A stretch of DNA of 64,000 nt, from positions 18,752,054 to 18,816,053 of the forward strand of contig CM057167.1 in assembly GCA_029962745.1 (NCBI GenBank). The letters are read 5' to 3'. The position numbers and the translations under genes are program-made. Below the pieces are notes generated by a model. That model ran no database searches and had not been told where the DNA came from. It saw only the letters and a list, made by a program, of their open reading frames with translations. Every line of letters starts with the position of its first letter. Within the stretch, counting starts at the first letter, position 1. The DNA comes from Echinometra lucunter. Taxonomy: Eukaryota; Echinodermata; Echinoidea; Camarodonta; Echinometridae. This document shows positions 20,506 to 33,900 of this stretch, in pieces.

Positions 20506-22096
20506 CTGCAGAGAGTATGGAAAGAATTACAGAAAATAACGGGCTTTTGATAGAGTGAAAATTCTCTCATTAGGGTTAAAAATTTTTATAACGTTGGCAA
20601 TCCTTTGAAAGTAATTTTCTAGCATTATAGTTATTTTTTCAATCCGTCTATAGATCCATCCATTTTTGCCTTCTAGTTAAGCCTTCTTCCCGTGGAAACT
20701 TCGGTGACACCTTCGAGAATCATCCCATGTTCATTATATTTTTATAGAAACTTATAGAAACTATAGAAATGTGTGCTTTAGATATGAATGGTTTGTCACT
20801 TCAGCAGTAAACAGGGTACTGTCACCTTAACGGGGTGAGAACAAATACTCGATATCAGTGGGCTTCGATCGCTATTTATACTACAGATTCAACTCTTCTT
20901 TCAAGACCTTAGATGTTGAGCTGATAGTCTATGAAGAAATAAAAGATCTGCACTGTGAGAAACATACTCTGCTTCTGGAACAGTCTTGTTCTTACATCCA
21001 ACATCATCAGGTAACAACCGTGAGCCAAAAAAGTGGCATAGCCTTTAGAATTATTCAAGATCGCAAACGCTTTTTGTATAGAAGTCTTAATGTGGTTAAG
21101 CCTAAAAGTGGTATTTCCATGCAGGGATCCAGAAATGGAACATTTCGTCCAAACTTACTATTCGGAATTGTGGTACGCTTTCCAGTTGATAGCGACCGTT
21201 GTGCCAACTATTACCAGCGGACCACCTTAAATGAAACAAATTGTAAGTTTGCAATGGTTTTTAAGAATGTACACACAGATCGGGATGAAATATAGATACG
21301 TGAACGGCTTATTCAAACATCGGAATGCTTGAGATTATGTAAAAGGCATTTATTTGAGGAAGTTTTGCCACATTATTATGATTATTTTATGTATTTAACT
21401 TCCTGTACATTACAACACCTCCTATCATGACGACGGTAACATTGACACACTCCAGGCCTATAGAGACTGCTCAGTGGATACAAGAAAAGAGGTCTTTATA
21501 TTCAAATATTCCTTATATAGATATTCCCTTAGTAGTCTACATACTTCCAGAAGAAAAAACAATATTGGGATAAGACAATGTCGTCTTTGTAAACAGGTGG
21601 CCTTTCCTACATAAATGGTCGCTAAAACAGGTTTGAATGAGGTCGACTCTTACCCCATCCAGCGAGACAATTTTTCAAGAGCATTTTCGGTATGTAGGAG
21701 TCAACAACCTTGATAAACATGAGATACATGCTAAACGCTTCTACACCCATCCATGTAACCGCTGCCAGACTGAAGTAGTGCAACAAAATGGCGACTATCG
21801 TGCAGCCTATTCCCCAGGAAGGTCTGTCCACACCGACAACGAAAACGAGGTAAAGACCAAGGAGAGCGGAGCTGAGATTGATAATAATTTGCTGGGGGTG
21901 CCTCCGACGTAAGCTCCTGCATAATGTTGAAGAAATAGGAATGACCGAGACCCTAATTTGTTTAATTTCTAAAAATCCTTTGAAATGTTGAAGAGATTGA
22001 TTTTGCCTGAGAAGAAGTGTCTTTAATATACATGTATAAGCAAGGATGAAACAAGGTCCTTTTTTAATTTGGTAATCTTCTGTGAAATTTTGAAGG

Positions 22097-22139
<43 letters not shown>

Positions 22140-22184
22140 GTGAGACAATAAAGGTAAGGTACAAGATGACGCAGGTCTGGACCT

Positions 22185-22222
<38 letters not shown>

Positions 22223-22837
22223 TGAAAGAAATGAAAATGGGAGAATAATAATTGCGTAGCTCCCTCAATGTTTCCCAGAGCTGTCATCCATTTTGAATCA
22301 AGGGTTGAAAAAATGCCTCCGCCGGGAATCGAACCCGGGTCACTGGCTTAGAACGCCAATGCCTTACCACTAGACCACAGAGGCGGGCCAGCAGTTAGGC
22401 GTGACCGAATCCAATTGATCGACAGACAGATTTCCAACCCTTTTTGACCCTTTATTTTGGTGCAGATGAGTTAATGAACAATGAGAAGCCGCATGCCGCA
22501 GTTGGATCTCAGCTAGAAGCCTGGATACATGCATAAGTCAGAATAAGGGGACAATACATTGGAAGAAATTTGACAAATGCAAACAACTTTGGCAACTCCC
22601 TTGTATATAATAAACACTGAAAGAAATGAAAATGGGAGAATAATAATTGCGTAGCTCCAACTGACCGGGTTCGATTCCCGGCGGAGGCATTTTTTTCAAC
22701 CCTTGATTCAAAATGGATGACAGCTCTGGGAAACATTGAGGGAGCTACGCAATTATTATTCTCCCATTTTCATTTCTTTCAGTGTTTATTATCTACAAGG
22801 GAGTTGCCAAAGTTGTTTGCATTTGTCAAATTTCTTT

Positions 22838-22885
<48 letters not shown>

Positions 22886-25800
22886 TCGACTGAAAATGGA
22901 AGAAACATTCTGGAAATTGAGTCCTCTGTACTGAGCTTTGGTAGTATGTTACAAAATATTGCTTAAACCATATTTTGTAAAACCATGCCTGTTAACACAG
23001 CTTTTTAAAGCTTTTTAAAGAGCTTTACGATATGGGAAAACAAATATGTATATTTATACACAGTATATCTGTATATAGTAACCGTATATGATATACCTAC
23101 CTTTTGCCAACGAGAAACCCAATAGTCAGGACTAAACAGAGAATTGAAGCGATGCATCCAAACAGACTGATGGTATCCAAGGTTGAGGAACGAAATGCTC
23201 CTTTCATATCCTTTCGGTGAAAATTACAGTAACTTTCCATTATTATTACTGATATTTTTTAATGTATCATGATTAAAGTGATATTAGATGTTGAACTTTT
23301 AGGCAAATGCTTATCCGTGCTTTATTTAAATATGCCATGTGCGTTCAGTACTAATAATGTGTACTACGTAACGAGTAATCTTTAATCCTGACTCTATACG
23401 TCGGGGTATGTCAAATCTTATTATATTTTCTTTAGCATCATGTTTAGTATAAAAACTATTTTCCTTTAAACATTCCATAGTATACTCAGCAATGATCAAT
23501 TCTTTCGATATGCCGCAGCTTTAGTAACCTATCAGGCTTATGAAACATAGATTACAAACCATTAATACAGCGAAGCTTGTAAGATGATTACACCGGCACG
23601 ATACCAGCTCTTTGGAAGAAAGACCACCAGTCTGACACCCTTCTGGCGACCACGCCCCTTCAGAGACATTGTAGGCCTTTCCCAGTAGACACACTTGGGG
23701 ACAACCTCATTCTTGGTTCCTTTTGACATGAGGCTCTGATGCGGAATGAATTTCATGTATGCAGATAAACAATAATCACATCGAAGATATGAATAATCAT
23801 GATAATAGTGCGCTTTGCGCTGTATGTTGCGAAAGATGAAAACATGGTTAATGATTTAATGCTCCATATAAAAGAAAGGACAGACTAAAAATAAAGGTTG
23901 ATTCTTTGTAAAAGTTGATAAGAACAAATATTCTTTCACACATATCCTTAATAATAGTTAAATAATTTTCTAACGGTTTTCCACAGGCAAGAAAGCATAA
24001 ATCTGTAAACCTATTCACGGAGCACGCGAACAATGCGCAAAAGCTGCGAATGTCAAAAAAATACCAAAGTCAAACATTCAAAAGTTCGCTAAACATGGAC
24101 GGGAGTTCGAAAGCGTCGTTAGTTTATCGCAGGAGTCGTTTTTTAGTTCGGAGGGAAGCATCTCGGGTCGTGATTTGATAGAGAAAATGTCCAAAAAAGC
24201 TTCGTCATATGTCTGCGTCCTTCCCATAAAATGCGTGATGTTGGACTAGGTCATTTTTTTGACATTCGCATCTTTCGCGAATCGTTTGCGTGCCCCGTGG
24301 AAACTTAGTATATGCTAAGGTATCTTTAAAAAGATGAAAAGTTTATGAGATAAAGAACCAAGAGAAAGTCTACTGAAATACACACTGAAATTCAACAGTT
24401 CTGTACGTGCTGACGATTAGTTTCTTTTTTGATAAACAATCAAATTCTTGTACGTAATATTACATGGATTACCGAATTGACTGAAAAATTGAACACCACG
24501 GGATCCAACGAATTCGTAATCTCGGCTCCCTCTATCGTAATAGACAACACTGGTGAGACTAAAACAGAACTCTCTGGTTGGGTCGACGAATTTGGCTGAA
24601 ACAACTTAAGTGAGTCTAAAACAAATACGCTGAATGCTACACTGTCATTTCCATCTGGGTCAGAGAAACAAACAAAATGACATTACATCAGACGTTATAG
24701 TTACAATTATTAGCATATGTTAAGAGAAATTGCGTTGGAAAAGGTCAATAAAAAACCTATGAGATATATTGCAGTCAAGTACTGACTGACTAACGTACAG
24801 GAATAACTATTAAATATGATTAAAATGAGACAGCGAGAAAAAGTTAGTGAGACACGATCATGTGGTTATGCCTTTGACGACGGCCTGCGGAGTCCCAACA
24901 TGCCCAATAACTCAGAAAACTGTTTTAAAAATTAATGAGAAGGGCGGAATGATTCCTCTAGGAGTTTGATTTTTCAAACTAACACATTAAGGAAATATTT
25001 GGGTAAAGTAGTATTTCCAGGAGTGAACTTTGAAAATTAGAAGGATATTCTATTCTGTCATTTCTAATTTTAGCTAAGACACCCCATTAAGAAAAGAAAT
25101 AACGAGATTTTCACCTGGTAAGTAATCAAGAACCGATTCCGGAAAGAATATGGACGATCCGCCTTTCTCAGTCTCTGGACATTCCTCACTGCACGAAAAC
25201 TTGATAACGTCATCATCCGGGCGGGAACTTGGCCCGCCAATTTGAGCTGTGATGGGAAAGGTCGTCCTGCCTACCTTCACGGCTGCTGCCACCACATTCT
25301 CGGCGCGGAAGGTAAAGTTAGAGCTGGTTTGGGATTGTATACGGGAAAGGAAGGCGTCTACAGATGAGAGGATTGTTTCCGAGCTCGCCTGGTTGCCGTC
25401 CTCTTTAAATGTGTCCTCGGGGATATCAAGAGCCATCTCCACGAGTGTGAACACTTCATGGAAAGCCTGAAGCAACAACAACAAACTCGCTGTGAAACTG
25501 CAGAATGTCTGCCATCAGTTGCAAGAGTTTTTGAAAAAGAGTTTATTTTACTGTTAAAGCCTCATCTTCAACTTGTTCGCAAAATGAGTCTTGGCAGTGC
25601 TTGTGGCGGTCTTTACCATTTTTTCTTTGAACTGATTTCCCTGCACTCTAGGTGGATTTTCTTGATATACATATCATTTTATGGCGCCTTGAGCATCGAT
25701 GAAGATGGCTATGTGCGCTTTTGTACAAATTTGTCCTTATAATCATTATTATTTTTATTATTATCAAGTATTATTATACTCATTTTATCATCATTGTTAT

Positions 25801-28800
25801 TGGGGATATCATTAATCTTCTACAACATTAGCTTCTCCCCCCCCCCCTTTATTTTGGCAATCCTGAGCGCGATTATATTAGGGTGTTACATATTATTCGG
25901 TGCGTTACCTCCGGAGATGGAATAGCTTCGTCTATTGCAGTGGACAGGACGGACGCAACAAGGTGGATGTTTTCTAACTCGGCAATGAGATTAGTTTTGT
26001 CACTCGCTTCGTCTGATGTGAAATCATCCTGTGTATAAATGAAATAATCATGCATGGCATTACGTTGTAGGGAGCACTGTAGTGTATTGGTGAAGGTTCT
26101 TGGCTCTTATACTAGAGGTCCTTAGTTCGATCCTCGCAGCTTGATGCTACATCTTTGAACAATATGATTTACATACATTTGTCCTTGGGGATCTGGCAAG
26201 TGCAAGGATCTATAATAATTTGCAGGGCCCTCGGGAAGATAAGCACTGATACTGATGAGGCTTCTATGTTTAAAAAAAAGGCCTACATGCCGTAATATTT
26301 GAATGTCTGGAAGAGATACAATTGGCAAAATGAACCCCTTCGAACCACTGCTTGATCCATATGCTTCGATGACTGCTATCAACAATTCTCAATTCGCGGT
26401 TTGGGAAAGTATATCTACGGTGAGTGAAACTTTAACCGTGGGCCAAAACAAAATGACTAACCTTGACTTCCACCTTTAATAGAACATAGCACTCTTATAC
26501 AATGTTGTTGTTTTTTTTAACCTGACTGCTAAGAAAGCATGCATGCTTGTAAGTAAGCAACCAGAGGACCAACGGCTGTAGGTACTCTCCGATGGATCTG
26601 GTAATGAGGATTAATGCCTTACCAAAGGGCACTAGAATATCGACTTGATTTTGAACCCGGGTCAGCAGATTATAAGACCAGGTAGTGCTCTACCAACTGA
26701 ACTAAGGCGCCTCCTCATATGACATTTAACCCTACTTCTTTGATGACATAGAGCCCGGGGCAAATGTCACCGGAAAAAATGTCGGATCACCACTTACTTG
26801 TGGAGTTACTGAGGCAGTGCTGTCATTCGTGGGACATTGTGGATATTCTGGATCTTGCCAAAATGCCATGGCATCAGCGTCGAGACTGCACAGACGTGTA
26901 ACGCTGAGGGTGGGATCTGCCAAAACGTTTTGAAAAGACTGTATTGATTTGTATCAAATTTGATTTTAAGTTTGATCATGTTGAGAGATCAATGTCGGCT
27001 CCCTGGCGAAATCGTTCTTGAAGGCCTAAGCTCTAATGAAATCCCTTTGTTATTTTCAAATTGCTCACGACTGAAAATATTAGGGTATAACGCATATATG
27101 AATACATGTATTTTATATCATCAGGAAATAACATCAAAAGGTAGTTTAGAAAGAGCGCGGAAATCTCTCGGTTATCAGATTCAGATTCAGATTAATTTAT
27201 TGGTCCATTAAGGAAATTCGTTTTGTTGGCATCACTCCTCTATCACAGAAACAAGTAAGAAAAAAAAAAGAGATAAAACCCACCAACTGCGACACTTGCT
27301 GAACAGACGAAAGAAATATTGGCGTACTTTCCTGCTTCTGTTTGGTTGAATATCACAGTATGTCCGTTTCGAAGAACGACAGTGTCTTCATCACACTGTA
27401 AACCTGAAGGTGTTAAGTATATAAATTCAAAGTTTGTTTGGACAGGTAGTATACCCCAGCATGTGGTATAGCCACAGAATCCCCCCTCCCACCCTCCTTT
27501 GAGAGAACAACATGCACACCAGCAAAAATAACTTTAAACATATTTTGTTGCATCTTAAAATAAACTCACAAACAAAACAAAATAAAAACAAAACAAGAAA
27601 GCTTTTTTCTAATTTTTATTTTATTTTTTAGTGAAAGTGAATTAGGTAATCAAATTAAACCAAATCCAAATCTGATTCATACTACCTGTACAAGAAGGAA
27701 AGGGCCCTTCCCAGTATGCATCTGACATTGTGACGACACATCGCGGTGCATCATGGGTCAGACTGTAGCCCTGACCGCACTCGAACTCGCATCTGGATTC
27801 CTTCAACCTCGAACATGATCCAACTATTCGACCATGGATTGGGGGATTTGGGACCGGGCAACGGAGAACTAAGATGTATAAATCAAAGGCAATAAGGCAT
27901 TGGTCGTTAATACTTACAGTGTAGCCAATAATTATTTGGACACGCTAAGAAATTCACTAATAAAACAAGCAAATTAAGACCCTTTTAAGTTCAGATTTGT
28001 AAAATGCTATAAAATAAATGCAATAAATTGTACATCAACTAAAAAAAGAAATCATATCGTCGTTAAGATGGGTAAGTAACAAGTCATGATCGTTAAGGTG
28101 TGACGAATTGCGTTCCATTAATCACAACGTTCATTTGAGACCTTGCTGTGATGAACCATAATTCGTTATGCTTCAACAGAACATGACTCATTACAATACC
28201 AATTCAAGGCAATATACTTCTCTATAATTTGATGTAGGCTCTACAATTCAGAATTATACATTTTGTATACTCATTTTTCTTGAATGCATTTTCAAGATAC
28301 TTCGTTGCACTGGAGATATATGTGTGTACTATTTGTATACATTCTAGATATCAAATTCAAACGTTTGTTTTTTAATGATTTTAGAAATAGAGCTCGTCTT
28401 ATAAGGATTTGTCTCATTCGCATTGATTACAAAAAGTGGCGGGTCTGATATTGGTTTGAATGAATAAATCGGGGTCCGCCCGCTTGACCGAAGGCTCGCG
28501 AGACCGACTTTTCTCGTATGGTATCGCTATTGGTATATAAAATAATTATGTCTCCCTTAGCATGTTTAGTCCTCGTTTCCGGATGTCACACACCTTCAAT
28601 GAAAAACTTTCCGCTGCCCGATAATACTTGTTAAACTTCCTTCTGGCACAGGAATAGGTCAGAGCGGTGTACATGATAGATTACAAAACATTAGGAGTTG
28701 CATCCTGTCTCAGGGTATGATCTTTCTAAACCCATGTAATAGTGTCTCCTTAAATAGGTTCTCTTGCAGTATCTTTTGATCGAGGGTACTTGGATTTACA

Positions 28801-30937
28801 TGGTTATTCATTAGCAGAATGAGTGAAATTCCACTGAAAAAAAAGAGCTCATCTTCAATGCAGTAAGCTGTTCTCGTATAAGAGTGATTCAATTGTAACT
28901 AATCGTTAAAGTCTTTAGATAATTGGCAACCAAGCAAAAATATATATAACCACTGTTTCATGTACAAATTGGGACGCTTTTCTGTTAGATTAATATGCGA
29001 TTTTCATTTAGATTGGTTCGTTTTATAATTAGTTTCTTTTTTTCAAAAACGATAAATGTTGCCAGTTTGAGAAGGAAAGCTAATGAATTAAGTCCTTAAG
29101 AAAACTCTGTTGCTATGCAGCATACATGAATTTTATAACCACAGCATCTGCATGTGATATGATATTAAGTGACCTATTGTTTTAATCACTTTATTTGAAT
29201 CGAAACCTAGATTTAAACGGTTGTAAAACTGCATCAATTTACCATCCGCAAGCTAAGAGCAAATGCCATGTGTTATAATTATGGCTTGATCAAATTTCAT
29301 CCCATAATACTAGTAATTTGATCTTTATGATCTAAACAAACTTGACAAACTTGACACAAAGTTGAGAAATCTCCGGCAGTGGCGTAATGTGAATCCAGCC
29401 ATTGATTGGACGGTTGCTGCATTATGGGGGGGGGGGGGGGGGGGGGGATGGTCTTACTCGGACAATGAAATACGAATTTGTAAGGCACATTAGGAGGGGT
29501 CCTGTCCTATCGTCTATCACAAAATGCCGAAATGCGAATTCGTAAGGTCACAAGACCACTAAAGTAAAACGTCGAGGAAGGGGTCCAATCGTATTCTTCT
29601 CGGTTATTCGACAGGGGCATGTGCTCTTTCTCCCCACCGTACCCCATACATGTAGCTACGCCAGTATCTGTAGGTCTACATATACAGAAGTCTGGATTTT
29701 TATTAATATGAAGGCCCAACATTTGGGAAACGCACTCTCTATCAAAAATTAGATAATGCTCATGACTGCCTTATACGTGAGCTTGGACATGATGGTCCAC
29801 ATGTTCAAAAGCTACTATAGGCCTGTTTATTTCAGATCTTCATTTTAAGCCTAGCCAATAATATAGAAGAAGAAGAAGAAGAAGAAGAAGAAGAAGAAGA
29901 AGAAGAAGAAGAAGAAGAAGGAGGAGGAGGAGGAGGAGGAGGAGGAGGATAAATATAAAGGGAAAATGCCACCTTGCCCCTAGACCCTTTGCCTCCATTT
30001 TACTCACCGCTTACGGTAAAGGTAATGTTACATTGCGCTGAATTTCCGGCATTGTCGCGGGCGGTATATAGGACAGTGTGGTTTCCTTCGGAAAACAATG
30101 ATCCAGGCGAACTGTCTGATGTTTCCCTTCATATTAAGCAAGATACATTGCGTTTGTTAGTAGGTTACATGAATCCAGCTCCTCGTATCCGGAAGCAGAA
30201 TTGAGAAATGGAATTTGATTCTGAAAATTTGTTTTATCCTTCTAAACATTCTTAATCTGGGGGTAACTATTGACAAAAAATCTTTCCTGGAAGGAACACG
30301 AAGATAATATTTGTAAAGTCATTTCAGAAATATTGGTATATATCATAAACAAGGTAATATTTTACTTCCCGACTCATATACTATTTAATCTGCATTCAAC
30401 ATTAATCCTGCCACATTTAAACTATGGTACAATAGCATGGGTGAATTGTGCTGACTATCACCTGAACAGAATTTTACTACTTTAGAAAAAAGTTTTGCGC
30501 ATCATTTGTCGATTGCACACTGATGCACTTTTTTATATAAACATAGTATCCTTAAGATAGGTGAATTATAATACCAATCTCGGAACTCTTATGTACAATT
30601 CAAATGAAAATGAACTGCCGAATGTCTTTTATAATGCTTACAAAGAATGTCAATATTCATCATTACCCTACTAGGTCTGCCGAGCTTTCACCTACCAAGA
30701 ACAAGAACACTCCTTACGAACAAAACATTAATTTTTAATACTGGTTCAAAACTTTGGAACTCTCTTTCAGATTAAATTCGAAATACACCCACACATTTTA
30801 GTTTTAGTAGAGGATTCAAAAGAAAATCTTATCCAAAAATATAAATCTCAAACTACCAGGACTTAGGATGACCTCCAACATCTCCTCTGTTCAAACTTTC
30901 CTTTTTGTCTCTTTCTCTTTTTCTCTCCCCTCTCTCC

Positions 30938-30968
<31 letters not shown>

Positions 30969-33900
30969 CTTAAATTTCCTAATTATTGGGCAGCTTTGTC
31001 TCGTCTCGCCTTGTTTTGTCTAGGTTTGTCTTGTTTTGTCTTTGTCTTGTCCTGTCCAGCTTTTTTTTCATTACGTGTACTTGCTATTCATATACATATA
31101 CACATCTATATCCTATACCTGTTTGTATAAGCATATCAGAGTTTGTATGAAAGAGACATTACTAGTAAGTGTTTTGGTATTTTATGTATCCTAGTTCAAT
31201 TACGGTTTAAATTTCATTAATGAAAATTATTATATTGATTTCATATCTATTCCAGGGAACCCATAGAAACAAGCTATGCTTTCCAGTGGGTTCCCTTTTT
31301 CATTTCTGAATTTTGTATTTTGCTCTACATTGTAAATTTCGTTGATAGGGAAATGAAAATAAATAACAATCATCAATCAGTCGAAACAAATGGAAAAGCC
31401 AAATTAAACAGGAAATGAGATAAACAGTTTTTTTTTTTTTTGGAAAAGTAAACAGAATATCCTATGTCAGCTTCTCTCTCTTTCATACTCTCTCTCTGTG
31501 TCTCTTTCTCTCATTCCCCCTGTCCCTTTGTCTCCCTCTCTCTCTCCTTCTCTCCCACTCCCTTAGGCCTACTCTATCTCTTTGTTAAATCTATTGATTT
31601 AAAGTAATTTTTTCAAGACAACTTATGGAATATACGTGTTTTACTCATTCTACATAAGACGATAGTTTTTCTTATTCCACATAAGACAACATTCTTTGTA
31701 TACATATATAGGGTTACTACCTTAGCTGTCGGTATATCATGTAAATCGACTATACATGTATATACGTACACCGTTACCGACGAATCTGTTTCATCTGTAG
31801 CAGTCGGTATCCCCCAAGATACAAATGTCGATGTCGTTGAAGTGTAATAAATACCGATGTAATTTGGACAATAGGTAAAGTTAGGCGGGGTGGTGTCTCT
31901 TGTTACTGAAAATAAAAGGGAAAAGGTGTTTGTTTTAATTATTGCACTATGGTGGTGCCTAGCTCTGACAGTGCGGTACCGTGCAGAAAAAAATTTAAAA
32001 TATCGGGATTCCGTCACAAAAATATTGTAATAAAAGAAAGCTTAATATTAAGCTTTATTTTTGGTGATGAACACTGTAAAAACCCATCAACGATTCTATT
32101 TATGATATCCCACATAGGCCAACCCATCACCATACCGGACAAACTTTGATGGAGGGGGAGGGGTAGTTGCTGACTTATCTTGTCTGCTTATAAACTTCTG
32201 AATTTGACGATTTATCACAGTGATGATTTAAGTTTCCACTGAAGTATATATACAGTGATATAAGACATAAAAACTTACAAATAGACCACCTCACCGCCCG
32301 AATATGAATTGGCCTTTACTACTGTATATCTTGGTTCAAAATTCGTGAAGGGTGCTGCCCCTTTCATCGCCCCCTTCCCCCTGTTGTACGGATGTGAACA
32401 TACCTGGAACACTCTGTTGTGGTGGAGGTGGTGGTGGGCTACGCCTCCTTCTCCTCCTTCTCCCCCAAGCATCTGATTATTCAATAAAAATAAAACAAGA
32501 CGAGAAATAAATGAAAGCACAAATGTTAGACTTTACTCTTATGTTCAATTCATTTCTGAAAGGTGTATTTTCTCATACTTAATTTTGTTACCCATAGCGT
32601 CTTGAGTATATTCAGGGAGATGGTACATCACAGCTTGTTTATATAAGCACTATACCCGTTGGTGGAAGACTTATGGGGTGCACCGCAACTTGGGGAGGGG
32701 GGGGGGGGGGCATATAACTCGGTGAATGACAGTCGAATGAAGAAGGTTGCAGATGAGGAGGAGGAGGTTCTGTGAGGAGTTGCATTATTTATTTGATTGA
32801 TTTATTGATTTACTGATCTATTTATTCATATATTAATTTCTTACAAATTTTTATAAACCTTTATGCATCTCCTAATGTTTCAAATAATTTGAAGTTTGTA
32901 TATGTGTATACCTTAGGCCCTTTTTTGTTCGACGGAAATTTTGCATATACCTGAATAAAAATATCTCTAACTCGGCGGTTGCAAGCATTATTTCCAGGTT
33001 TCTTTTTCTTTTTCTTTTTCTTTTTTTATCAGCCTTTCCATACTTTTACTGGGCGTTTTAAAAATGGGAAACCCAATTTTGAAAAATTCCTGTAAATGGA
33101 AAAGCGTTTACCTCAGTGTAGTGAATTTCATATCATATGAAAGATAGTAATTTATATTCTTTCAAATTCTAACTGGTTATGGTTTCCAGGGTCACGCATC
33201 ACTAAACACCATTGTTTTCAAAATTCTGTGCATAATCTCAGGTGGTTCATTTTCTTGAAAAACATAATAGGCATGATGTTGACGAGAAACCACTTTTCAA
33301 ACACTCTGGTTTCTCCAGTTTTCTTTAAATTTGCGTTAAAGAGTTGTTACCTACCTATTCTTCATATGTTTCTGCCTTGTAAAGCCTTTTCAGATGAGAA
33401 AATTTGCATGAAGACAGTTTGACAGTAATGTTAACGTTTGTCTACCAAAGAACCTGTGCAAACCAAAAGATATGGCAAGATCCCAAAGCCGTGCACATCA
33501 AAGACAAAGCAAAATAAGGGGGGGGGGACCCCCAAATCCATATTCTTGTGTGAAGATGTGATTATGTTGATTTATTTTACAAATGTTGGTTTTTGTTGAA
33601 ATTGGCGGAAGATGCCTGCGACACTCTAGATAAACGAACATGCTCTCGATCTGTGTTTTTGTTTAAAGGGGACCCCACTTCTCCTTCGTCAAGATTTATG
33701 TCTGTCATCTTGTTTCATGTTTTATGAAATTTGTAATACTCTTTGCTAAGGTGTGACTTTAATCATAATGAGATTTGCCAACTGACACTTGGATATAAGA
33801 GCTCACGCCAGCTGACAAAGTCATTCAACTCAAAATTTGCCTATTTTGTTTTACAAAAAGTAAACCACCTGGGATTCTGCGCAAAATTTTGAAGACAATG

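Noticed and set aside
20858..21295. 145-codon plus-strand reading frame
   Set aside because: It covers the minus-strand TM4 exon (21159-21225) and has no domain. The minus-strand exon is demanded by phase and family sequence.
22023..22287. Tyr-Ile repeat extension upstream of the TM2-TM3 exon
   Set aside because: (TA)n read-through; the exon has a clear acceptor at 21917-21918.
30270..30485. 71-codon frame as a gene
   Set aside because: It is reverse-transcriptase C-terminal sequence of a broken LINE, with stops and frameshifts on both sides.
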